Source of the DNA: JBFISM01 sp041608535
Lineage (GTDB): Bacteria; Actinomycetota; Acidimicrobiia; Spongiisociales; UBA5794
Length of the DNA: 13,545 bases
Direction of reading: 5' to 3'
NCBI GenBank assembly: GCA_041608535.1
Contig: JBFISM010000102.1
Location: 1-13,545 of the forward strand
Shown: one piece after another, positions 6,384 to 13,496 of the stretch
Layout: every line of letters starts with the position of its first letter
Position numbering within the stretch: position 1 is the stretch's first letter
Made by a program: the position numbers and the translations under genes
The notes under the pieces: model-generated
Seen by the model: the letters and a program-made list of their open reading frames with translations, nothing else
Told to the model about the DNA's origin: nothing
Databases searched by the model: none

Positions 6384-8558
6384 GTGGCCAAACAACGGGT
6401 GTACCAGGTAGCACGAGACCTTGGGCTCGAGTCCAAGGATGTGCTCGAGCGCGCCCAGGAGCTGGGGATCGACGTCAAGACGGCCTCGTCGGGTCTGGAC
6501 GACGACGGCGTGGCGCTGGTCAAGCTGTCATTCGAGGAGTCGAACGGAAGCGCACCTGCGGCGACCGATGCCGAAACGCCGCCAGTCGGGGAAGCACCCC
6601 CGGAAGGCGATGAGACCCCCGTAGCCTCGACTGCCGAGCCTGTGGCGGAGCTCGTGGCCGAGCCTGTCGCGGAGCTCCAGGCGGAGGCTGCTGCGATCGC
6701 AGAGCGGGTTGACGAGGGCCCTGTCACAGAGCCGTCCGCCGCAGCGGAGCCCGTTGCCGCGGAGGAACCCGAGGCCGCCACTGCCGAGGACCGAATCATC
6801 GCCGTCGACGCCGGGATCACCGTTCACGAGTTCGCCAGGATGATCGGTGAGCGTACCGGTGAGGTGGTTCGCACGTTGATGGAGATGGGTGAGCTGGTCC
6901 CCGGGGGTGGCACGATTCCCACTGCGGCTCTCGAGCCACTGGGTGAGAAGTTCGGCTACGAGGTGCTCGTCGACGACACGGTGGAGGAGGTCGAAGACGA
7001 GGGACGCCAGCCGCACACCGTCGAGTACGAGGACGACCCTGCAAGCCTCAAACCACGTCCACCAGTCGTAACCGTGATGGGCCACGTCGACCATGGCAAG
7101 ACGCAGTTGCTCGACACGATTCGCCACGCCAACGTGGTTGCCGGCGAGCCCGGCGGGATCACCCAGCACATCGGTGCGTACCAGGTCACCCACAACGGCT
7201 CGCGGATCACGTTCATCGACACGCCGGGCCACGAGGCGTTCACTGCGTTACGCGCTCGCGGCGCCAACGTCACGGACATCGCGGTGATCGTCGTCGCTGC
7301 GGACGACGGCGTGATGCCGCAGACGTCCGAAGCCATCAGCCATGCGCTCGCCGCCGAGGTCCCGATCATCGTCGCGATCAACAAGATGGACTTGGAGACG
7401 GCGGATCCCTATGCGGTGCGTGCCGCTCTCACGCAGCACAACATCGTCGTCGAGGAGCTCGGTGGTGAGGTGCTCAGTGCGGAGATTTCGGCTCTCAAGG
7501 GTGACGGCATCGACAACCTGTTGGAGTTGATCTCGCTCGTCGCCGAGGTCGAGGAGTTCACCGCCAACCCCTCGGCGCCGGCAGTCGGTACCGTGATCGA
7601 GAGCCAGCTCGAGGTGGGTCGGGGTCCGGTCGCAACCGTCATCGTGCAGCGGGGCACGCTGAAGCGAGGCGACGCACTCGTTGCAGGCACGGTGGCCGGC
7701 CGGGTCCGCGCCATGTTCGACGAGAAGGGCGAACAGTTGAAGAGCGCGCCACCCAGCACACCCGTGCTGGTGATGGGATGGGATGAGGTTCCCGTTGCCG
7801 GCGACATGTTCCAGGTCGTCAAGACCGAGCGGACGGCGCGCAAGATGGCCGAAACGGCCGTCGCCGAGCAGCGGGCTCAAGAGCTGACGGTGCCCACCGC
7901 GGTCGATCGGTTGGGTGCTCTCCTCGAGCAGATCCGGACCGAAGGTCACGCCGAAGTGCGTCTCATCGTCAAGGCCGATGCACATGGCTCACTCGAGGCG
8001 CTGCGTGAGTCCATTGGCAAGATCGAGCGTGAGGACGGAAAGATCGACATCATCCACGGAGCCGTGGGTGGCATCAGCGAGAACGACATCATGCTTGCGG
8101 AGACGGCCGACGCCGTCGTCTACGGCTTCAACGTGCGCCCGGACACTGCCGCTCGATCCAAGGCCAAGGAGCTGGGCATCGACATCCGCACGTTCCAGAT
8201 CATCTACGAGCTGCTCGGCGATGTCGAGGCGTTGCTCGTCGGGGAACTGTCCCCCGAAGAGGTGGAGCGCTTTCTCGGCGTGGCCGAGGTGCGGGAGACA
8301 TTCCGCGCCCCGCGTTACGGCACGATTGCCGGCTCGTATGTCGCAGAAGGGCAGATCAATCGCAACGCCCGGGCCCGGCTGGTGCGCGACGGAGTCGTCG
8401 TCTACAACGGGAGAATCGCTTCGTTACGCCGATTCAAGGACGACGTGCCAACGGTCAACCAGGGCTTCGAGTGCGGCATCGGTCTCGAGAACTTCCGCGA
8501 CATCAAGGTGGGCGACACGATCGAGTCGTACGAGGTGAGCGAAGTCGCTCGCACTTGA
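6384..8558 (+). CDS. infB: Translation initiation factor IF-2
   Basis: This GTPase places fMet-tRNA on the 30S subunit and promotes subunit joining. The 724-residue product starts with an IF2_N module (about 1-50, MAKQRVYQVARDLGLESKDV). An Ala/Glu/Pro-rich linker follows (about 52-135), then a second IF2_N-like module (about 136-197). The G domain carries G1 GHVDHGKT (233-240), G2 GGIT (257-260), G3 DTPGH (279-283), G4 NKMD (333-336) and G5 SALK (369-372). Domains II-IV follow to the C-terminal fMet-tRNA-binding barrel. The linker is short; actinobacterial IF2 often reaches 900-1000 residues because of long N-terminal extensions. The GTG start at 6384 has GGAGG at 6375-6379. Only 47 bp separate it from nusA, with no ylxR gene between them. 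Identification is certain. Confidence 0.98.
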   Translation: MAKQRVYQVARDLGLESKDVLERAQELGIDVKTASSGLDDDGVALVKLSFEESNGSAPAATDAETPPVGEAPPEGDETPVASTAEPVAELVAEPVAELQAEAAAIAERVDEGPVTEPSAAAEPVAAEEPEAATAEDRIIAVDAGITVHEFARMIGERTGEVVRTLMEMGELVPGGGTIPTAALEPLGEKFGYEVLVDDTVEEVEDEGRQPHTVEYEDDPASLKPRPPVVTVMGHVDHGKTQLLDTIRHANVVAGEPGGITQHIGAYQVTHNGSRITFIDTPGHEAFTALRARGANVTDIAVIVVAADDGVMPQTSEAISHALAAEVPIIVAINKMDLETADPYAVRAALTQHNIVVEELGGEVLSAEISALKGDGIDNLLELISLVAEVEEFTANPSAPAVGTVIESQLEVGRGPVATVIVQRGTLKRGDALVAGTVAGRVRAMFDEKGEQLKSAPPSTPVLVMGWDEVPVAGDMFQVVKTERTARKMAETAVAEQRAQELTVPTAVDRLGALLEQIRTEGHAEVRLIVKADAHGSLEALRESIGKIEREDGKIDIIHGAVGGISENDIMLAETADAVVYGFNVRPDTAARSKAKELGIDIRTFQIIYELLGDVEALLVGELSPEEVERFLGVAEVRETFRAPRYGTIAGSYVAEGQINRNARARLVRDGVVVYNGRIASLRRFKDDVPTVNQGFECGIGLENFRDIKVGDTIESYEVSEVART
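6633..6680 (+). repeat. 24-bp direct tandem duplication in the IF-2 linker
   Basis: Two adjacent 24-bp units, 6633-6656 and 6657-6680, match at 21 of 24 positions and encode AEPVAELV and AEPVAELQ (residues 84-91 and 92-99). This is low-complexity linker growth by duplication and keeps the frame. Confidence 0.85.
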
Positions 8559-8587
8559 CCGGAGGCCCTGGCCGAGGGTATGTCACC

Positions 8588-8881
8588 ATGCATGTCGCTG
8601 CGATGCGGATCGAGCTTCGGATACGGGGAGCTCAGTCCCTCAAGGAGAAGCGGAACGTCGTGAAGGCGGTCATAGCTCATCTGACGACCACCTTCGGCGT
8701 CGCCGTCGCCGAGGTCGACGATCTCGACAAGTGGCAGAAGGCCACGCTCGGTGTCGCCGTCGTCTCCAACCAGCCCGGTCATGTCGATCGGATACTGCAG
8801 TCGGTGCGACGCGGGGTGGACCAGCGACCCGACGTGGAATTGCTGCGTACGTCCGTGTCACACCTGGAGCCACCAGAGTGA
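8588..8881 (+). CDS. ylxP: DUF503 family protein (YlxP-like)
   Basis: This is a small protein of 97 residues matching the DUF503 family, found beside infB and rbfA in many Gram-positive bacteria (ylxP in Bacillus). The signature is visible: an N-terminal strand MRIELRI, then SLKEKRNVVK, then VAEVDDLDKWQKATLGVAVVS. The function is not established; the position suggests a link to ribosome maturation or RNA handling. The ATG at 8588 is chosen because the family motif begins a few residues later and GAGGG (8574-8578) lies 9 nt upstream. Longer in-frame extensions into infB have no family similarity. Its stop overlaps the rbfA GTG start by 4 bp (8878-8881). Confidence 0.9.
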   Translation: MHVAAMRIELRIRGAQSLKEKRNVVKAVIAHLTTTFGVAVAEVDDLDKWQKATLGVAVVSNQPGHVDRILQSVRRGVDQRPDVELLRTSVSHLEPPE

Positions 8882-9282
8882 GTCGTCCGGAGCGATCTTC
8901 GCGAATGCGGAAGGTCAATGAGCTGCTGCGCGAGGTGCTGGCAGAAGAGGTGCACGATCTGAAAGACCCCAGGATCGGGTTTGTGACTGTGACCGGGGTC
9001 GAGACCTCGCCGGATCTTCGTCGAGCCACGGTATTCTACTCGGTGCTCGGCAGCGCTGAGGAGCAACAGGCGACGGCCGCTGCGCTGGCGCATGCGGCAC
9101 CACGGCTCCAGGCGCACCTCGCCCGGCAGGTACGGCTGAAATACACTCCCGTGCTCCAGTTCGAAGTGGATCCCTCGATCGAGCACGGGATTCGCATGGG
9201 CAAGCTTCTTGCGGACCTCGCCGCCGAGCGAGACGATGACACCGATCGCGAGAGCGACGGCGAGGAGGGTGCCGATGGCTGA
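8878..9282 (+). CDS. rbfA: 30S ribosome-binding factor RbfA
   Basis: RbfA is a KH-type 30S assembly factor acting on the 5' end region of 16S rRNA. The product is 134 residues. Family features include the N-terminal helix RMRKVNELLREVLAEEV, then LKDPRIGFVTVTGVETSPDL and the strand ATVFYSVLG, then RLKYTPVLQFEVDPSIEHG and the helix that follows. The last 20 residues are acidic (DDDTDRESDGEEGADG). GTG 8878 gives the family-like opening MSRPERSSRM, overlaps the DUF503 stop, and has GGAG 8 nt upstream; ATG 8905 is a weaker alternative. The 3' end overlaps the next start by 8 bp (9275-9282), so the Asp/Glu-rich tail codons carry the next gene's ribosome binding site. Confidence 0.95.
   Translation: MSRPERSSRMRKVNELLREVLAEEVHDLKDPRIGFVTVTGVETSPDLRRATVFYSVLGSAEEQQATAAALAHAAPRLQAHLARQVRLKYTPVLQFEVDPSIEHGIRMGKLLADLAAERDDDTDRESDGEEGADG
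9264..9277 (+). promoter_or_regulatory. Ribosome binding site that sets the DHH phosphoesterase start
   Basis: GGAGG at 9264-9268 is 6 nt before ATG 9275. An open frame extends upstream to 9209 inside rbfA, but the family motifs begin about 20 residues after the 9275 start and no good site precedes the earlier ATG. Confidence 0.85.
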
Positions 9283-10249
9283 GGAGGCGATCGAGCAAGT
9301 CACCGATGCGTTGCGTCGAGCGTCGTCGATCGCCGTGGTCGGTCACGTTGGGCCCGACGGTGATGCTCTTGGTTCGATGGTGGGATTGGCACGAGCTGCT
9401 CGCGCCGCCGGGAAGGAGGCGGTGGCAACGTTCGGTGAGCCCTTCGTGGTGCCGCACCAGCTGCGCTTCCTCGACGGGGAGGAGTTGGCGCCGGTGCGGG
9501 CGGTGCCCGCCGAGCTCGACCTACTCGTCGTGGTCGACTGTGGGGATCGTGCTCGACTCGGCTCGGCAGCCGAGCTGGCCGATCGGGCGGGACGAGTGGC
9601 GGTGATCGATCACCACGCCACCAATGCGGGTTTTGGCGACGTGGCGTGGATCGACGGCACGGCCGCAGCCACTGCCCAGATGGTCTACACGGTGATCCGT
9701 CGCCTCGGTTGGCCGATCGATCGCAAGACCGCGGAAGCACTTTACGCCGGCATCGTGACCGACACCGGCCGTTTCCAGTACTCCGCGACCACACCAACCA
9801 CGCACGCGGTTGCAGCCGAGCTTCTCGACGCCGGGGTCGCACCCGACAAGATCGGGCAGCAACTCTACGAGGAAGCGCCGTTTGGATACCTCAGGGTCGC
9901 CGGGGCCGTGCTCTCCCGGACGAAGCTCGAGCCCGACATCGATCTGGTGTGGTCCACGCTGACGATGGACGACCTCGCCGGGGCCGGGATCGGCTACGAC
10001 AAGGCGGATGGGCTCATCGATCTGATCCGCATCGCCGAGGAGGCGCAAGTGGCGGCGCTGTTGCGCGATCTCGGAGACGGGCGCACCAAGGCCAGTCTCC
10101 GTTCCCGGGGGTCGGTCGACGTGGCGGCGATCGCAGTCGGCTTCGGCGGCGGAGGGCATCGCAACGCTGCCGGCTTCACCGTGTTCGAACCGATCGAGAC
10201 CGTGGCCCAGAGGCTGCACGCGGCGCTGGCGGAAGCAAAGGACCTATGA
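9275..10249 (+). CDS. nrnA: DHH/DHHA1 phosphoesterase, NrnA/CnpB-like (nanoRNase, pAp phosphatase or c-di-AMP/pApA hydrolase)
   Basis: This is a cytoplasmic manganese-dependent phosphoesterase of 324 residues. NrnA proteins degrade 2-5 nt RNAs and dephosphorylate pAp. The mycobacterial relative CnpB (Rv2837c), also encoded next to rbfA, hydrolyses c-di-AMP and pApA. Metal-binding motifs are all present: GHVGPDGDALGS (His24, Asp28, Asp30), VVDCGD (Asp88), VIDHHATN (Asp112, His113, His114) and GIVTDTGRFQYS (Asp163). The DHHA1 substrate-binding domain ends with GFGGGGHRNAAGF (about 289-301). It overlaps rbfA by 8 bp and truB by 4 bp (ATGA), so it sits in the middle of a coupled translation unit. 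Family assignment is secure; which substrate dominates in the cell cannot be read from sequence. Confidence 0.93.
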   Translation: MAEEAIEQVTDALRRASSIAVVGHVGPDGDALGSMVGLARAARAAGKEAVATFGEPFVVPHQLRFLDGEELAPVRAVPAELDLLVVVDCGDRARLGSAAELADRAGRVAVIDHHATNAGFGDVAWIDGTAAATAQMVYTVIRRLGWPIDRKTAEALYAGIVTDTGRFQYSATTPTTHAVAAELLDAGVAPDKIGQQLYEEAPFGYLRVAGAVLSRTKLEPDIDLVWSTLTMDDLAGAGIGYDKADGLIDLIRIAEEAQVAALLRDLGDGRTKASLRSRGSVDVAAIAVGFGGGGHRNAAGFTVFEPIETVAQRLHAALAEAKDL

Positions 10250-11151
10250 GCCAGAGCCAACGCCGGTCGCTCGACGGGTTCCTGCTCGTCGACAAACCGG
10301 CAGGGTGGACCTCGCACGACGTGGTCGCCCAGGTGCGTGGGCTGCTGCGCCAGAAGAAGGTCGGTCACGCCGGGACCCTCGATCCCATGGCGACAGGTTT
10401 GCTCGTGCTCGGGCTGGGGAGAGCCACCCGGCTGATGCGGTACATCCAAGGGGGCGTGAAAGAGTACGAAGCCACCGCACAGTTCGGTGTCGCCACCGAG
10501 ACCCTCGACGCCGATGGTGCCGTCGTGTGGCGGGAGCCGATGCCGGTGTCCGTCGACGAAGTCACCGCAGCCACCCGGCGCTTCGTCGGCACGATCCAGC
10601 AGGTGCCGCCGATGGTGTCTGCGAAGAAGATCGGAGGAAAGCGCTTGTACGAGCTGGCTCGCGCCGGCGAGGTGGTGGAGCGGGAACCGGCGACTGTGAC
10701 CATCCACAGCTTGGAGATCACCGACTTTGCGCCGTCGGACTACCCGCTCGTCTCGTTCACGGTGCGCTGCTCCAAGGGGACATATGTTCGTACCCTCGCC
10801 GACGACATCGCAGCGGCGCTGGGGGGACGCTCCCATCTCACGGAGCTGCGGCGGACTGGTAATGGTTCGCTGCGGGTTGGCGATGCGCATGGGATCGACA
10901 CCCTGCAGGCTGCGGCGACTGCGGGGAACCTGTCCGATCTGGTGCTCTCTCCGGCAGCCGCGCTCCGCGACCTGTGTGCAATCACCGTCGACGAGGCAAC
11001 TGCCGGCGCCATCCGCAACGGAGTTCCGTTCGCCCGCTCTGCCTTCCCCGATGCGGAAGGTCCGGTGCGCATGCTCGGCGACGACGGTCGGCTTCTCGCC
11101 GTCTATCGGGCCGAGGGGGCCACGGTCGCGCCGGAAGTAGTGCTGTCATGA
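10246..11151 (+). CDS. truB: tRNA pseudouridine(55) synthase TruB
   Basis: TruB isomerises U55 to pseudouridine in the T-loop of elongator tRNAs and also acts as a tRNA folding chaperone. The product is 301 residues. Motifs are: opening DGFLLVDKPAGWTSHDVV, catalytic Asp46 in HAGTLDPMATGLL, VPPMVSAKKIGGKRLYELAR (120-139), and CSKGTYVRTLADDI (175-188). The C-terminal region (about 240-301) is a TruB_C/PUA-like substrate-recognition extension. ATG 10246 overlaps the previous stop as ATGA and has AAGGA (10238-10242) close by. A long open frame upstream of this ATG runs antiphase through nrnA and is not part of TruB. The stop overlaps the ribF ATG by 4 bp (11148-11151). Confidence 0.97.
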   Translation: MSQSQRRSLDGFLLVDKPAGWTSHDVVAQVRGLLRQKKVGHAGTLDPMATGLLVLGLGRATRLMRYIQGGVKEYEATAQFGVATETLDADGAVVWREPMPVSVDEVTAATRRFVGTIQQVPPMVSAKKIGGKRLYELARAGEVVEREPATVTIHSLEITDFAPSDYPLVSFTVRCSKGTYVRTLADDIAAALGGRSHLTELRRTGNGSLRVGDAHGIDTLQAAATAGNLSDLVLSPAAALRDLCAITVDEATAGAIRNGVPFARSAFPDAEGPVRMLGDDGRLLAVYRAEGATVAPEVVLS

Positions 11152-12071
11152 ACGTCTTGCGCGGCGATTTCCACACCTGGACCTACACAGGACGCCCGGC
11201 TGCCGCAACCATCGGTGTCTTCGACGGCATGCACCGAGGGCACCAGGCTCTCGTTGCCTCGGTGGTACGCGAGGCCGACGAGCATGGGCTCGGATCGGTC
11301 GTGATCACCTTCGCCCGGCACCCGGGGCACCTGCTGCGACCAGACCACGTTCCGAAGCGGCTCACCACCAACGAGCAGCGACTCGAGATCTTCGCCGATC
11401 TCGGGGTGGCAACGGTGGCCATGCTCGACTTCACTGAGGAGCTGCGCTCGATGGAACCCGAGGATGTGGTCCATGAGCTGCTTCTCGGTGTCTTCCGCAC
11501 CGAGTTTCTCACCGTGGGCCCGGAGTTCCGCTTCGGCCACAACCAGCGAGGCGATGTCGCACTGCTGACCGAGCTCGCCCCCCAACTCGGTATCCGCTTC
11601 GAGCCGCTGCCCATGCAGGGGGAGCGGGAACCCTTCCGCGCAACGGCGGTTCGGGCGGCGCTGGCCCGGGGTGATCTGGAGACGGCAAATCGCATTCTCG
11701 GCCGCCCCTTCCAGGTTCGGGGCAAGGTCATCCACGGTGATGGGCGGGGAATCGGGCTCGGGTTCCCCACGGCCAACCTCGAGATCGATCCCGATCAGGC
11801 GCTACCCCACCGCGGTGTCTATGCAGTACGGGCCGGGGTGGGAGCGGCGAACCACCCGGCGGTCTGCAACATCGGGGTGCGCCCGACCTTCGTTGGTGCC
11901 AGCGAGGCGGTCGAGGTGCACCTGCTCGAGGGCGGCCGTGATCTGTACGGCGAGGAGCTCCATGTCGATTTCGTGTCCCGGATTCGCGACGAGCGCAAGT
12001 TCGACGGGGTGGATGCGCTGGTTCGCCAGATCGCGCGGGATACGGCGGCCGCCGCAGTGATACTCGAGTGA
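11148..12071 (+). CDS. ribF: Bifunctional riboflavin kinase / FAD synthetase RibF
   Basis: RibF phosphorylates riboflavin to FMN and adenylates FMN to FAD. The product is 307 residues, the usual length. The N-terminal nucleotidyltransferase (about 1-185) has the HIGH-type motif GVFDGMHRGH (23-32), FGHNQRGD (129-136) and RATAVRAAL (164-172). The C-terminal kinase (about 186-305) has GKVIHGDGRG, GFPTAN (205-210) and VEVHLLEGGRDLYGEEL, whose Glu256 aligns with the catalytic base. The common TFDPHP segment reads FARHPG here (residues 55-60), so the usual acidic residue is replaced. ATG 11148 overlaps the truB stop (ATGA). It is the last gene of the coupled run; rpsO, often found next, is absent. 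Confidence 0.96.
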   Translation: MNVLRGDFHTWTYTGRPAAATIGVFDGMHRGHQALVASVVREADEHGLGSVVITFARHPGHLLRPDHVPKRLTTNEQRLEIFADLGVATVAMLDFTEELRSMEPEDVVHELLLGVFRTEFLTVGPEFRFGHNQRGDVALLTELAPQLGIRFEPLPMQGEREPFRATAVRAALARGDLETANRILGRPFQVRGKVIHGDGRGIGLGFPTANLEIDPDQALPHRGVYAVRAGVGAANHPAVCNIGVRPTFVGASEAVEVHLLEGGRDLYGEELHVDFVSRIRDERKFDGVDALVRQIARDTAAAAVILE

Positions 12072-12085
12072 GAGCGAACGACGTT

Positions 12086-12130
12086 GCCCCAACTCGCATG
12101 TGGGGCCGGGGTGTGCGCCGGTATCGGCGT
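12086..12130 (+). terminator. Two small hairpins after ribF, possible terminator without a T-tract
   Basis: The first hairpin pairs GCCCCA (12086-12091) with TGGGGC (12101-12106) around a 9-nt loop. The second pairs GCGCCG (12115-12120) with CGGCGT (12125-12130) around GTAT; its outermost pair is G-U. Neither is followed by a clear run of T, so factor-independent termination is uncertain. The location at the end of a long operon is suggestive. The rest of the 180-bp gap has no coding frame I would support. Confidence 0.35.
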
Positions 12131-12218
12131 CGTGCGCTTTGCCGGGCGCGGTCGGCTGGGGTGGAATCCCGTCCAGCAATGGGTCGACCGACCCAACAGC
12201 AGCCGGGGGAGGCGCCGG

Positions 12219-12224
12219 TAAGAT
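12219..12224 (+). promoter_or_regulatory. Candidate -10 element (TAAGAT) for the following gene
   Basis: TAAGAT fits the actinobacterial TAnnnT pattern and would start transcription about 20 nt before the next coding region. No good -35 is visible. Together with the 180-bp gap and the hairpins upstream, it suggests a separate transcription unit after ribF. Confidence 0.4.
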
Positions 12225-12251
12225 CCCGCCATCCGGTTTGTTGGGGGGATA

Positions 12252-13496
12252 GTGGCTGTTGTGCCAGAAGACGTCGATGCAACGCGAGCCGCCGACGAGG
12301 AAACGGTGACGCGACGCGCGGTGGTTTTCGAGGGCCCCGATGTCAACCGAACCATCGGGCGTCCGGGTCTCTTGGAGCGGACCGGCGCCGCGGCGGTGGT
12401 GCGAGAGCCTGCGACCAGGCTCGACGTGTTGCTGCAACGAATCGCCAAACCCGACGCGGAGGCGCTGGATGATCTGCCGGAATCTCTGCAGGGCTGGTTC
12501 GCCTCGATGCTTGCCACCGAGGCGACGGCGCCGGATGTCGGTCTCGTCGTCATGTCGCTGCGTCATGAGCTGCTCGGTCCAACCACGTGGCGGCATGTCC
12601 CAACCGGTCTTCTCCTCGAGCCACCTGCCGACTACCAGGCGAGTTGGTCAGACCAGGAGCGCCGCTGGCTCCACGGCGCGTGCGAACCCGCGGAACCTCG
12701 GGACGACGCAGCGCCACTCGAGGCTCTGCGGCGTGTCGCGGACCTCTTGCACACCGACGAGCGCATGCTGCTGGTGCTCACGGTGTCCACCTTCGACCCG
12801 GAGGACACCGCGTTCGTGTATTCAGGAGTCGCCGACACGTTTGCATTGCGGGCGCACCGGCTCATCGCAGAGGCGCAGGCTCTCGGTGTAGACCGGGGTG
12901 TGGGTCTCGTCGATGTCGATCGGGCCATCGCCGAGCTCGGCGCCGCGCAACACGTGCCTGCGGCCGGGCAATTCTCCGAAGCCGCCGCGGAGTTCATCAC
13001 CGAGGAAGCCATCTATTCGTTCGACCAGGCGGCTCTGTTTGGCACGAGCATGCAACCGGACGTGATGCGCCTGGTGCTGCCTGCCTACGATCGACGCACG
13101 GAGAGAGGTCGGCTCACCAAGTGGCACGTCGGGCCGCAGACTCGGCTTGCGAGGGGGGACGACGTTTTCGATGTGTACTTCGCCAACCTGCCGCTTCGCG
13201 TAGACCATGACGAGGCCGATCGCGACAAGAAGCGGCCGACGAAGGGAAGACGGCAGACGAGAGACCGCAGCCTGGAGATGACTGTTGTGGCGGCGAGCGA
13301 GGGCTTCCTCTGCGACGTCGTCGTGGCCGAGGGCGCCGAGGTGGCGGTGGGAGATCCGGTGGCCCTGGTCGCCCCCCGCCCCACCGATCGTTCGTTGACG
13401 CTCGACGAGGCCGAGGGCGACTTCCGCGTCGCGGTGCGCAGCCTGCCCCAACGGCGGGACAACCGGGACGAGCGAGTCGGGGATCGGGCATCGTGA
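12252..13496 (+). CDS. Unrecognised protein with SGNH-hydrolase-like middle and lipoyl/biotinyl-like C-terminal domain
   Basis: I do not recognise this 414-residue protein. There is no signal peptide or membrane segment. Residues about 90-260 have an alternating helix/strand pattern reminiscent of SGNH/GDSL hydrolases, with GLVVMSLRHELL, then a segment with FVYSGVADTFALRAHRLIAE, then GVGLVDVDRAIAELG and a terminal region around HVPAAGQFSEAAAEF. A catalytic GDS block is not evident, so activity is doubtful. Residues about 286-376 resemble a barrel-sandwich (lipoyl/biotinyl) fold: TKWHVGPQTRLARGDDVFDV, then after a charged insertion LEMTVVAASEGFLCDVVVAE, then VGDPVALVAP. The modified lysine position appears to be Ser340. 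The start is GTG 12252 after a GGGGGG run; GTG 12261 is an alternative. The 3' end overlaps the next start by 4 bp. Function is unknown; an inference is carbohydrate or cell-surface chemistry. Confidence 0.72.
   Translation: MAVVPEDVDATRAADEETVTRRAVVFEGPDVNRTIGRPGLLERTGAAAVVREPATRLDVLLQRIAKPDAEALDDLPESLQGWFASMLATEATAPDVGLVVMSLRHELLGPTTWRHVPTGLLLEPPADYQASWSDQERRWLHGACEPAEPRDDAAPLEALRRVADLLHTDERMLLVLTVSTFDPEDTAFVYSGVADTFALRAHRLIAEAQALGVDRGVGLVDVDRAIAELGAAQHVPAAGQFSEAAAEFITEEAIYSFDQAALFGTSMQPDVMRLVLPAYDRRTERGRLTKWHVGPQTRLARGDDVFDVYFANLPLRVDHDEADRDKKRPTKGRRQTRDRSLEMTVVAASEGFLCDVVVAEGAEVAVGDPVALVAPRPTDRSLTLDEAEGDFRVAVRSLPQRRDNRDERVGDRAS

Noticed and set aside
9646..10245. A 200-codon open extension upstream of truB in the same frame
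   Set aside because: It overlaps the clear DHH phosphoesterase in another frame and its translation is Arg-rich shadow sequence; TruB family similarity begins right after ATG 10246.
12181..12194. Palindrome GGGTCGACCGACCC as an operator or terminator
   Set aside because: Only a 5-bp stem or the common GTCGAC motif, with no T-tract; too weak to call on its own.
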